From Rhodospirillaceae bacterium (lineage in GTDB: Bacteria; Pseudomonadota; Alphaproteobacteria; Micavibrionales; UBA2020): a stretch of DNA of 5,550 nucleotides. The notes under the pieces are model-generated. The model was not told the DNA's origin. It did no database searches and saw only the letters and a list, made by a program, of their open reading frames with translations. A program made the position numbers and the translations under genes. Position 1 is the stretch's first letter. The number at the start of each line of letters is the position of its first letter. The DNA is taken from NCBI GenBank assembly GCA_003524565.1, contig DQGU01000096.1, positions 1-5,550 of the forward strand, given 5' to 3'. Below, piece by piece: positions 1 to 5,550 of the stretch.

Positions 1-790
1 GGACGCCCTTGAACGCAGCGGTACGGAAACCCTCTGGCTGGATAACGACAGCGGCTGCAAAGGTGTTTGCAAAAACACCGGCATGCGCAACCTGCGCAAG
101 GAATATGCTGAAGATAAAACACTCTGCCCCTATAACGACAGCTGTTATGACGGCGTGTTTCTGGATGCGCTTGGCAAAATTCTCGAAAAACCGATTGAAA
201 AAGACACCGTCGTCACCCTGCACCTGATGGGAAGTCACGGCCCGTCGTATTGGCAGCGTTATCCGGATGCATTCCGTGTTTTCTCGCCCGACTGTCCGCA
301 AAGCGATATACAAAACTGCGACAGGCAGGCGCTGGTCAATACCTACGACAATACAATTGTCTATAGCGACTATGTGCTGTCACAGCTGATAGACCTGCTG
401 AAAACCCGCCAGCCGCAAACCGATAGCAGCCTGATTTTCATGTCCGACCACGGCGAATCCCTTGGTGAAAAAGGCCTCTACCTGCACGGCCTGCCGCGCA
501 GCATTGCGCCGGATGAACAGCGGCACGTCCCCTTTCTGGTATGGATGTCCGAAAGCCTGCGCCGCCGCGATGGCGTGGACAGCAAATGCCTTGCGACGCT
601 GGCGGCGGATACGGCTATCGATAATGCAAGCCTGTCGCATTTGCTGCTTGGCATGCTCGGGCTTTCCACCGCCACCTACGACAAGAAACGCGATTATATC
701 GCCCCCTGCCGCAGTGGCCAGACCAACACAAAAACCTTTCAATATCAAAAGGCTACCGGCCAGCCGCCCCGCCCCGTAACCGTCCGCTGA
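1..790 (+). CDS. eptA: Lipid A phosphoethanolamine transferase, EptA/MCR family (C-terminal part, 5' end outside window)
   Basis: The reading frame is open from base 2 and gives 262 residues ending at TGA. Enzymes of this family move phosphoethanolamine from phosphatidylethanolamine to lipid A on the periplasmic face of the inner membrane, lowering surface negative charge and giving resistance to polymyxins. Family motifs seen, numbered within the fragment: WLDNDSGCKGVC (12-23), HLMGSHGP (74-81), SDHGES (148-153) with the metal-binding Asp149-His150, LHGLP with His162, and RHVP with His175. Paired cysteines at 42/48 and 98/106 match the periplasmic disulfides of EptA and MCR-1. The family is usually about 540-550 residues, so the N-terminal membrane helices and the catalytic threonine lie upstream of the window. 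After the usual C-terminal cysteine (IAPCR) there is a polar tail of about 25 residues. Next to trkH, but separated by 82 bases. Family assignment is secure; lipid A as substrate is inferred from the family. Confidence 0.92.
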   Translation, partial: DALERSGTETLWLDNDSGCKGVCKNTGMRNLRKEYAEDKTLCPYNDSCYDGVFLDALGKILEKPIEKDTVVTLHLMGSHGPSYWQRYPDAFRVFSPDCPQSDIQNCDRQALVNTYDNTIVYSDYVLSQLIDLLKTRQPQTDSSLIFMSDHGESLGEKGLYLHGLPRSIAPDEQRHVPFLVWMSESLRRRDGVDSKCLATLAADTAIDNASLSHLLLGMLGLSTATYDKKRDYIAPCRSGQTNTKTFQYQKATGQPPRPVTVR

Positions 791-860
791 GTTTTTCACG
801 GCATTTATGTCCATTTAAGCTTTGCCATCCGCCGTGGGAGGAGTACCTTGCGGGCAAACG

Positions 861-866
861 AAGGGA
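861..866 (+). promoter_or_regulatory. Ribosome binding site deciding the trkH start
   Basis: AAGGGA lies 6 bases before the ATG at 873. The frame is also open further upstream, with possible TTG (822) and GTG (834) starts, but neither has a purine-rich site at a good distance and the extra residues do not look like TrkH. The GGAGGAG at 837-843 is followed by a TTG (848) that is out of frame with trkH. I see no convincing promoter or terminator in the 82-base gap 791-872, only a 6-bp inverted repeat (CACGGC 797-802 / GCCGTG 831-836). Confidence 0.6.
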
Positions 867-872
867 AACAGA

Positions 873-2366
873 ATGCCTATTCGCCGCGCCGCGCAAACGC
901 GCCCCCAGCTGATGGACCTCCGTCTGGTTGCCTATACCAACGGCGTACTGCTGCTTATCCTTGCCGGCGCGCTCGGCCTTTTGGGGCTGAGCGCCCTGAC
1001 CGAAAACGGCAGCTATGACCTCGCCTTCATCGGCGGCGGCTTTACGACAGCGTTTTTCGGCGGCCTTCTGGTGGCGGCAAACCGCGGGCGCTGGCATGGC
1101 GTCATCAGTGTGCGCACCGGATACCTGATGACCTTTTCCTGCTGGCTGATGCTGGCGTTTTTCTCCACCTTGCCGCTTTATTACAGCGACCTCGGCCTTT
1201 CTTTTTCCGACGCGTTGTTTGAAACCGTCTCCGCGCTCACCACGACAGGCTCAACCGTCATCAGCGGACTTGACGACATGCCGCGCGACCTTTTGCTCTG
1301 GCGTTCCATTCTGCAATGGCTGGGCGGCATCGGGATTATTGTCATGGCCATGGCTATTCTGCCGATGCTCAAAGTTGGCGGCATGAACCTTTTCAAATCA
1401 GAATCCTCCGACATCTCCGGCAAAGTTACGGCGCGGATGGATTTCTTTGTCAAAGTCACCGTCGTCGCCTACGCCATCCTGACAACGATTTGCGCGTTTT
1501 TGTACAAGATGGCGGGGATGAGCTGGTTTGACGCCGTCAACCACGCCATGGCCACCATTTCGACGGGCGGGTTTTCCACCCACGACGCGTCCATGGGATA
1601 TTTCAATTCCGCATGGATAGAAGCCATCGCCATCGTTTTCATGATGGCGGGCGCGATGCCGCTTGTCATGTACGTCAAGTTTCTTATCTTTTACCGCGGC
1701 GACAAATCGATGCAAAGCTATACGCAGGTCAAAGGATTCCTGTGCATCTGGGCGGTGGCCGTCGCCATCATGGCGTTCTGGAACTGGCAGGAAAACGGCA
1801 TGGCGTTTCTGTCCGCCCTGCGCGTCAGCGCCTTTAACATCACATCCATCCTGACCGATACAGGCTTTGCCACGGCCGATTTCTCGCAGTGGGGGCATTT
1901 CGCCATCGGGTTTTTCTTTTTCCTTTATTTCGTCGGCGGCTGTGCGGGTTCCACCTCCGGCGCGGTCAAGGTTTTCCGCTGGCAAATCCTGTTCAAGGGG
2001 CTTTATGCGCAGTTCAAGCGCAACCTGTCGCCCAATGCCGTCATCACCGTGCATTACGCGGGCAAGCCGCTGGATGAAAAAGTCATGCACAGCGTGCGGA
2101 ATTTCCTTTTTTTGTATTTCGTGACGTTCTGCTTTTTCTCGCTGGTGATGATGGGCTTCGGCATCGACTTCCTCGGCAGCGTCAGCAGCGTCGCGCAGGC
2201 CATGGCCAACGCCGGCCCCGCCCTTACAGCCACCCTCGGCCCTGCCGGTAATTTCAGCAGCATCCCCGACGGCGCCAAATGGATACTCAGCCTTGTCATG
2301 ATTATCGGCCGGCTGGAACTGTTCACCTTCTACGCGCTTTTGCTTCCCAGTTTCTGGAGACAATAA
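873..2366 (+). CDS. trkH: TrkH-family potassium uptake transporter, membrane subunit
   Basis: A 497-residue inner-membrane protein, normal length for TrkH (about 480-500). It forms the potassium-conducting pore and normally works with a cytoplasmic nucleotide-binding subunit, TrkA, which is not in this window. The four half-pore loops that build the selectivity filter can be read in order: ALTTTGSTV (121-129), ATISTGGFS (227-235), ILTDTGFAT (326-334) and ANAGPALTAT (445-454), each keeping its key glycine. The conserved GGCAGSTSGAVKV segment (355-367) and the C-terminal signature GRLELFTFYALLLPSFWR (479-496) are also typical. Many hydrophobic segments lie between these, such as 21-40, 86-104, 150-166, 195-211, 250-273, 288-303, 343-356, 409-430 and 470-490. 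The start at 873 is chosen for its AAGGGA site and because the upstream extension is not TrkH-like. The stop is 2 bases before the next gene, so the pair probably forms an operon. Whether it moves K+ alone or also Na+ cannot be told. Confidence 0.95.
   Translation: MPIRRAAQTRPQLMDLRLVAYTNGVLLLILAGALGLLGLSALTENGSYDLAFIGGGFTTAFFGGLLVAANRGRWHGVISVRTGYLMTFSCWLMLAFFSTLPLYYSDLGLSFSDALFETVSALTTTGSTVISGLDDMPRDLLLWRSILQWLGGIGIIVMAMAILPMLKVGGMNLFKSESSDISGKVTARMDFFVKVTVVAYAILTTICAFLYKMAGMSWFDAVNHAMATISTGGFSTHDASMGYFNSAWIEAIAIVFMMAGAMPLVMYVKFLIFYRGDKSMQSYTQVKGFLCIWAVAVAIMAFWNWQENGMAFLSALRVSAFNITSILTDTGFATADFSQWGHFAIGFFFFLYFVGGCAGSTSGAVKVFRWQILFKGLYAQFKRNLSPNAVITVHYAGKPLDEKVMHSVRNFLFLYFVTFCFFSLVMMGFGIDFLGSVSSVAQAMANAGPALTATLGPAGNFSSIPDGAKWILSLVMIIGRLELFTFYALLLPSFWRQ
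2356..2360 (+). promoter_or_regulatory. Ribosome binding site of the lipoprotein gene, inside the end of trkH
   Basis: GGAGA ends 8 bases before the ATG at 2369 and lies within the last codons of trkH, whose stop codon is 2364-2366. This fixes the start at 2369 rather than at the in-frame ATG at 2279. It also suggests that translation of the two genes is linked. Confidence 0.7.
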
Positions 2367-2368
2367 AA

Positions 2369-2782
2369 ATGCCCATCGCTGCCGCCGCCCGTCAGATTTC
2401 CATCGCCCTTGGCGTTATCGCCTGCCTGTTTCTGGCCGCCTGCGCGGGTACAGGGGCTGAACGGAATGTGGAGCGCATGAACAGCTTCATCGGGCAAAAC
2501 GAAGAAGCCGTCATCAAGGCATGGGGCGTACCGGACAAGACATATACGCTTGAAAACGGCGTCAAAATCATCGCCTACGAAGAATTTTCCGACCGTTATG
2601 ACAGCCTGACCAGCACCGTTTGCGTCGGCAGTTTCCCGGGCGATTTCGGCTATTCCACCTGCGCGGGCGCACCGTCGCGCCGCGTGCGCCTGTCGTGCGA
2701 GCGCAGCCTGCACCTGAAGGGCGGCAAGGTCATCGACTGGTCGCAGCACGGCAACAACTGCCCGGGCGGACAAAAGCCCTGA
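2369..2782 (+). CDS. Small envelope lipoprotein with BamE/SmpA-like sequence pattern, function unknown
   Basis: A 137-residue protein beginning with a lipoprotein signal peptide: Arg8, a hydrophobic stretch (10-23) and the lipobox LAAC (22-25), so Cys25 should be lipid-modified and the mature protein held in the envelope. The residue after Cys25 is Ala, not Asp, which favours sorting to the outer membrane if the E. coli rule applies. The segment SFIGQNEEAVIKAWGVPDKT (39-58), followed by NGVKIIAYEE (63-72), has the pattern G-x(n)-V-x(n)-G-x-P-x(n)-G-x(n)-Y seen in small BamE/SmpA (OmlA)-fold lipoproteins. A C-terminal stretch, LHLKGGKVIDWSQHGNNC, ends the domain. The mature part has four further cysteines (85, 98, 110, 131), enough for two disulfides. 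It directly follows trkH and is followed by a terminator. It is not clearly BamE itself: that match is only to a short pattern, and the family includes many uncharacterised alphaproteobacterial proteins. Confidence 0.85.
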   Translation: MPIAAAARQISIALGVIACLFLAACAGTGAERNVERMNSFIGQNEEAVIKAWGVPDKTYTLENGVKIIAYEEFSDRYDSLTSTVCVGSFPGDFGYSTCAGAPSRRVRLSCERSLHLKGGKVIDWSQHGNNCPGGQKP

Positions 2783-2789
2783 CACCCAA

Positions 2790-2832
2790 CCAAACAAAAA
2801 CCCCCGCAAAGCTTGCGGGGGTTTTTGTTTGG
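2790..2832. terminator. Bidirectional intrinsic terminator between convergent genes
   Basis: A perfect 20-bp inverted repeat (2790-2809 pairing with 2813-2832) with a 3-base loop. The GC core is CCCCCGCAA/TTGCGGGGG, flanked by AAAAA (2796-2800) and TTTTT (2822-2826), so a U-tract follows the GC stem on either strand. It begins 8 bases after the lipoprotein stop and lies 13 bases beyond the VWA gene stop on the other strand, so it can serve both. Confidence 0.93.
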
Positions 2833-2845
2833 CGCGGCCTGACGC

Positions 2846-3763
2846 TTATTGACCAGGCGCGTTCTTCGGCGGCTTGGGGCGGCGCAGGACGGGCTTGTTT
2901 GCCTGTTCCAGCTGCTGCGCCAAGGTTGCGGCAATCGCCAGCCCCACGTCGGCGGTCGCTACAACCGTTACGGAAGGCTTGGCGCGGTCGTTTGCCACGG
3001 TCAGCCCGTCCATCATTTCCTCCATCTGCGTTTTGCGCAGACCCGTTGCACGCGGCTGAGCTTGCGCAGCGGAAGTATAGAGGACTTCTTGGTAAACGCG
3101 CTGCGGCTGGGCGCTGTTCTGGGCAACGACAGTGGACAGCTGCACTTTGGGGAAAGACGCCAGTATAGCGTTCAGCTGTTCTTGCGACTTTTGCTTGTCG
3201 AAAATATCGCCATCGCTGACGACGACGACATGTGCAGGTTTGTTCGCCGGCAATATACCGGCAAGCCCCTGCAGGCTGGGCGCCATGTCGGTACCGCTGT
3301 TCAGGCCTTTTTTTGCGTACAGGCGCTGGCTTTCGTTGTTAATGTCCAGCATGACGGGGGTATGATTGCCGAAAATAATCACATCCACGCTACCGCCTTT
3401 TGCGGTAATTTTTTTGGATGTTTCGTAGATGGTGTCGATAGCACGCTCAAAAATACCCTGCATGCTGCCAGAACCGTCAATCATAAACACAAAGTTACGC
3501 TTGGCGTTCTTGGCCGTCAGCACGGTATCAAATGCCGAGGCGGCTTCGCTGGTGCGTTTCTCCGCCTCGTCCTTTTGCAAAAGCGCGTAGGCTTGTTGCA
3601 TGACTTGCGCCTGCTGTTCCAGTTGCTGTGCGGCTGCGCGCGCGGCGCGCGCCTGCTCTTCCAAGCGGCGGGCAGTTTGGTTTTCACGTTCGGCACGGCG
3701 GGCAAATTCATCACGCAGGCGCAGAATATCGCGGGCAGTATTATTGGGCTCAGATGCAGACAT
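2846..3763 (-). CDS. Von Willebrand factor A domain protein with N-terminal coiled coil, function unknown
   Basis: A 305-residue protein with no signal peptide or membrane segment, so probably cytoplasmic. Residues about 10-70 are rich in Arg, Glu, Gln and Ala and look like a charged coiled coil. A VWA domain follows (about 88-245): beta-strand FVFMID leading into the MIDAS motif DGSGS (Asp96, Ser98, Ser100), then Thr158 in NSGTDM and Asp184 in VVSDGD. All five MIDAS positions are present, so divalent-metal binding is expected. The C-terminal end (about 260-305) has an Ala-rich predicted helix and a basic, proline-rich tail (RRPKPPKNAPGQ). VWA proteins usually mediate metal-dependent protein contacts, often with a AAA+ ATPase partner, but no such gene is in view. 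The ATG at 3763 has a GGAG 9 bases upstream. It has its own promoter and is isolated from gshA by a terminator. Domain certain; role not known. Confidence 0.9.
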   Translation of the reverse strand: MSASEPNNTARDILRLRDEFARRAERENQTARRLEEQARAARAAAQQLEQQAQVMQQAYALLQKDEAEKRTSEAASAFDTVLTAKNAKRNFVFMIDGSGSMQGIFERAIDTIYETSKKITAKGGSVDVIIFGNHTPVMLDINNESQRLYAKKGLNSGTDMAPSLQGLAGILPANKPAHVVVVSDGDIFDKQKSQEQLNAILASFPKVQLSTVVAQNSAQPQRVYQEVLYTSAAQAQPRATGLRKTQMEEMMDGLTVANDRAKPSVTVVATADVGLAIAATLAQQLEQANKPVLRRPKPPKNAPGQ

Positions 3764-3772
3764 TTTTTGACA

Positions 3773-3776
3773 CTCC
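3773..3776 (-). promoter_or_regulatory. Ribosome binding site of the VWA gene
   Basis: On the minus strand GGAG (within CCGGAGTG) stands 9 bases before the ATG at 3763, followed by an A-rich spacer. It supports this start codon. Confidence 0.75.
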
Positions 3777-3834
3777 GGTCATTGAAGGCTTCCGCAGGAT
3801 GGCGGGATAGTTACTTTAAAAATGCATGCGGCAG

Positions 3835-3862
3835 ATTTTATGGAATAAAAACATTCTGTCAA
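3835..3862 (-). promoter_or_regulatory. Sigma-70-type promoter of the VWA gene
   Basis: Read on the minus strand: a perfect -35 box TTGACA (3857-3862), a 16-base AT-rich spacer and a -10 box TAAAAT (3835-3840), one mismatch from TATAAT. Transcription would start near 3828 and leave a leader of about 65 bases before the ATG at 3763. It lies just downstream of the gshA terminator, which fits an independent transcription unit. I see no clear operator in the leader. Confidence 0.8.
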
Positions 3863-3880
3863 CCCCCTGCCATAAAATCG

Positions 3881-3920
3881 CAACAAAAAACCCCGCCGTT
3901 TCCAGCGGGGGTTTTTGTTG
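3881..3920 (-). terminator. Intrinsic terminator of gshA
   Basis: An inverted repeat with 16-position arms (3881-3896 and 3905-3920), one A/G mismatch (3890/3911) and an 8-base loop. The core is CCCCGC/GCGGGG, flanked by an A tract (3885-3890) and a T tract (3912-3916). On the minus strand the GC stem is followed by a run of six T. It starts 27 bases beyond the gshA stop. The T tract on the plus side means it could also stop plus-strand transcription, but no plus-strand gene leads into it. Confidence 0.9.
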
Positions 3921-3946
3921 GAATTTTCGTGCCTTACGCTCCGGCC

Positions 3947-5416
3947 TTAGCCGTTTTTGGAGCCGGGAACGTAGATTTTTTTCTGCGCCACTGCGGGTGC
4001 AGGCGCACGCAGGACGGAGGGGTTCGCCTCGTAGGACATTTCCGTGAACAGGTGGTTGATGTCCCCACCCCACGCGTTGTGGAAACGGTCTTTCAGACGT
4101 GCAGCCCAGTTACGGCCGGTATCCGCGATTTCATGCAGCGGTTCCAGATAGATGCCTTCGGTCTGGCCCAGTTCGTTGCGTACGTTGCGGCGCTTCAAAC
4201 CCGCTTCGGACAGTGCCAGACAGTTTTTGGCGATGTCCTGAACCGTGGTGCCGAGGAACTTGGTCTGCAGACCCGTTTGCGGCGTCATGACGCGCAAAAG
4301 TTCGCGGTCGTTTTCCGTCCAGTCCTTGACCATGTTATAGGCTTGGTCGAGGGATTGTTTGTCGTACAGCAAGCCGACCCAGAACGCGGGCAGCGCTTTA
4401 ATCATTTCCTGCGGGCCGTTGTCAGTGCCGCGCATTTCAAGGAATTTGCGCAGGCGCACTTCGGGCCAGATGGTGTTCAGGTGGTTCTGCCAGTCGCTGA
4501 TGGTCGCTTGCTGGCCGGGGCATACGCCCAGTTTGCCGTCCATGAAGTCTTCGAACTTGCCGCCCTTGGCGTCCATGAACACGTTACCTTTGTAAAGGCC
4601 GAGCATGGGCATGTCGCGCATGGCGTAGTCCGCGAATTTTTCAAAACCGAAACCTTCTTCGAAGGCCACGGGCAGCATGAAGCCATAACGGCCGCCCATG
4701 TTTTTATACAGTTTGTGGCTGCGGTAGCTTTCGTAATCCGTCGGCTTGCCGTCAGCGAAGGGCGAGTTGGCGAAAAGCGCAACCGCAACCGGCTGCAAAG
4801 ACAGGCTGACGCGGAGCATTTTCACCATGTCTTCTTCAGACTGGTAGCCCATGTTGACCTGAACGGTCGAAGTGCAGGAAGCAACATCCTGCGCGTTCGG
4901 GAATTTCTTTTCCTTGAACCAGCTGGCCAGCGCTTCGTAACGCGTCTTGGGCATGAAGGGCAGGTCTTTGGACGAATGCGTCGGGTGATAGCCCTGCGCG
5001 AGAACGCCGAAGCCCAGCGACTTGGTCACTTCCACAGCTTCGCGGATGGTTTCGTCGGTTTCTTTGGCGTTCTGGTGAACGTTACGCAGCGGCGCGCCGC
5101 CGGTTTCCATTTGCAGGCCGGGCTCGAACGTCCAGCCGGCGTTGTTCTTTTTGAGGTCGATGGTAACGCCGCGCTCCGGCTCGCCCGGATACCAGCCGCG
5201 CTCGGCAATCATCTTTGCGATAAAGTCGCTGACGCCCTTGCGGCCGTTTTCACCCGTGAAGGGAACGGGGGCGTTGTTGTCCAGATAAAACGGCGGCTTT
5301 TCATGCTCGACGCCGATAAGCAGCTTGTCCGCGGGCGTACAACCTTTTTCAAACCATTCGACCAGCTCGCGCTTGTTCTCGATGGGTTTGTTATCTACCT
5401 GGCTGGCACTGGACAT
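3947..5416 (-). CDS. gshA: Glutamate-cysteine ligase, plant/alphaproteobacterial type (GCS2 family)
   Basis: A 489-residue cytoplasmic enzyme that joins L-glutamate and L-cysteine using ATP (EC 6.3.2.2), the first and usually limiting step of glutathione synthesis. Family landmarks in order: IGVEHEK (34-40) near the active site, the glycine-rich METGGAPL (103-110, normally ELSGAPL in this family), the strongly conserved SCTSTVQVNMGY (180-191), SLSLQPVAVALFANSPF (204-220) and VRLRKFLEMRG (310-320). The usual length is about 450-460 for bacterial members, so this copy is slightly long; part of the excess is an Ala/Pro-rich tail (about 466-489). The ATG at 5416 is the only reasonable start: an in-frame TAA directly precedes it, and the next Met (69) lies beyond the active-site EHEK motif. 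No clear Shine-Dalgarno sequence precedes it. The second glutathione gene (gshB) is not in view. A terminator follows, so it appears to be transcribed alone. Confidence 0.95.
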   Translation of the reverse strand: MSSASQVDNKPIENKRELVEWFEKGCTPADKLLIGVEHEKPPFYLDNNAPVPFTGENGRKGVSDFIAKMIAERGWYPGEPERGVTIDLKKNNAGWTFEPGLQMETGGAPLRNVHQNAKETDETIREAVEVTKSLGFGVLAQGYHPTHSSKDLPFMPKTRYEALASWFKEKKFPNAQDVASCTSTVQVNMGYQSEEDMVKMLRVSLSLQPVAVALFANSPFADGKPTDYESYRSHKLYKNMGGRYGFMLPVAFEEGFGFEKFADYAMRDMPMLGLYKGNVFMDAKGGKFEDFMDGKLGVCPGQQATISDWQNHLNTIWPEVRLRKFLEMRGTDNGPQEMIKALPAFWVGLLYDKQSLDQAYNMVKDWTENDRELLRVMTPQTGLQTKFLGTTVQDIAKNCLALSEAGLKRRNVRNELGQTEGIYLEPLHEIADTGRNWAARLKDRFHNAWGGDINHLFTEMSYEANPSVLRAPAPAVAQKKIYVPGSKNG

Positions 5417-5462
5417 TTACACACCATATTTCGTTAAGTTTTGGATTTTAAAAAAGAGGACG

Positions 5463-5490
5463 TTCTAACCTGAAAATCCCGCACGGCCAA
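5463..5490 (-). promoter_or_regulatory. Possible gshA promoter (weak match)
   Basis: On the minus strand TTGGCC (5485-5490) and TTAGAA (5463-5468) are 16 bases apart, giving moderate -35 and -10 matches about 50-70 bases before the gshA start. Both boxes have mismatches, and AT-rich DNA gives such pairs by chance, so this is only a candidate. Confidence 0.25.
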
Positions 5491-5535
5491 ATTCTTTTTT
5501 TATGTTTAAGAATAAAAAATTCGGCAGTTCGCGGG
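5478..5535. repeat. Imperfect inverted repeat upstream of gshA
   Basis: Outer arms CCCGC (5478-5482) and GCGGG (5531-5535) pair perfectly. Inside them GCC (5486-5488) pairs with GGC (5523-5525), AATT (5490-5493) with AATT (5518-5521), and T-rich 5495-5501 mostly with A-rich 5510-5516, with several mismatches. It could be a terminator for a gene beyond the window, a leader structure or a regulator site, or chance pairing in AT-rich DNA. Confidence 0.35.
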
Positions 5536-5550
5536 ACTTTATGACTTTAT
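5535..5550. repeat. Tandem direct repeat of an 8-bp unit
   Basis: GACTTTAT occurs twice back to back (5535-5542 and 5543-5550) at the right edge. The window ends exactly at the second copy, so I cannot see whether more copies follow. Confidence 0.5.

Larger units (their letters stand above)
5417..5550. other. AT-rich upstream region of gshA, no gene seen
   Basis: A 134-base stretch, clearly richer in A and T than the genes around it. I see no coding frame of useful length on either strand. It should hold the gshA promoter and leader. Contents worth naming are a weak promoter-like pair, an imperfect inverted repeat and an 8-bp tandem repeat at the very edge, each listed separately. Confidence 0.6.

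Noticed and set aside
735..752. Small hairpin CCTTT/AAAGG near the end of eptA
   Set aside because: Five base pairs, low GC and inside the coding sequence with no T-run after it; not a credible terminator.
380..814. A 144-codon minus-strand open frame opposite the eptA fragment
   Set aside because: It overlaps the conserved catalytic part of eptA on the other strand and shows no motif of its own.
822..872. A longer trkH starting at TTG 822 or GTG 834
   Set aside because: The added residues are not TrkH-like and neither codon has a well-placed ribosome site, whereas ATG 873 does.
1398..2363. A 321-codon minus-strand open frame opposite trkH
   Set aside because: Low-complexity, charged translation without motifs, lying fully opposite a clear TrkH with all four pore loops; no ribosome site seen.
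2279..2368. A longer lipoprotein starting at ATG 2279 inside trkH
   Set aside because: It would put 30 residues before the signal peptide and spoil the lipoprotein signal; ATG 2369 has its own GGAGA site.
2849..5437. An 862-codon open frame on the plus strand running antisense through both the VWA gene and gshA
   Set aside because: Its codons are exactly in phase with the two real genes on the other strand, so a stop appears only opposite TTA, CTA or TCA codons, which these genes avoid. Its protein has no recognisable motif, and it crosses a terminator and a promoter. It is a by-product of codon use.
1..5550. CRISPR array, insertion sequence, tRNA or rRNA
   Set aside because: No regularly spaced repeats, transposase-like protein, terminal inverted repeats or cloverleaf-like segment could be seen on either strand.

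Overview
The window looks like ordinary chromosomal DNA from a moderately GC-rich Gram-negative bacterium, most likely an alphaproteobacterium. Three things point there: a plant/alphaproteobacterial-type glutamate-cysteine ligase; a small lipoprotein of a style common in that class; and a strong shortage of GANTC, the site methylated by the alphaproteobacterial cell-cycle enzyme CcrM. The lineage is an inference from these clues; I cannot name a genus.

Layout. Left half, plus strand: the C-terminal catalytic half of an EptA/MCR-type lipid A phosphoethanolamine transferase (1-790, cut by the window edge), then a TrkH-family potassium transporter (873-2366), then a small lipoprotein (2369-2782) whose ribosome binding site lies inside the end of trkH, so these two are very probably co-transcribed. 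Right half, minus strand: glutamate-cysteine ligase gshA (5416 to 3947), followed by a von Willebrand factor A (VWA) protein with an N-terminal coiled coil (3763 to 2846). The two halves converge on a perfect 20-bp inverted repeat with A and T tracts (2790-2832) that can end transcription from both sides. A second hairpin (3881-3920) ends gshA, and the VWA gene then has its own near-consensus sigma-70 promoter (3835-3862) and a good ribosome binding site.

How the genes relate. The left-hand group is cell-envelope and ion related: surface-charge modification of lipid A, potassium uptake, and an envelope lipoprotein with a BamE/SmpA-like sequence pattern. gshA makes gamma-glutamylcysteine for glutathione. 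The VWA protein is cytoplasmic by sequence, keeps a complete metal-binding MIDAS motif and has no assigned function; it is the least understood gene here. The signals at 2790-3946 make three separate transcription units likely.

I found no mobile element, CRISPR array, tRNA, rRNA or clear new system. The points worth a second look are the VWA/coiled-coil gene, the GANTC shortage, the matching pair of terminators, the cysteine-rich lipoprotein tied to trkH, and the AT-rich, possibly folded leader upstream of gshA.
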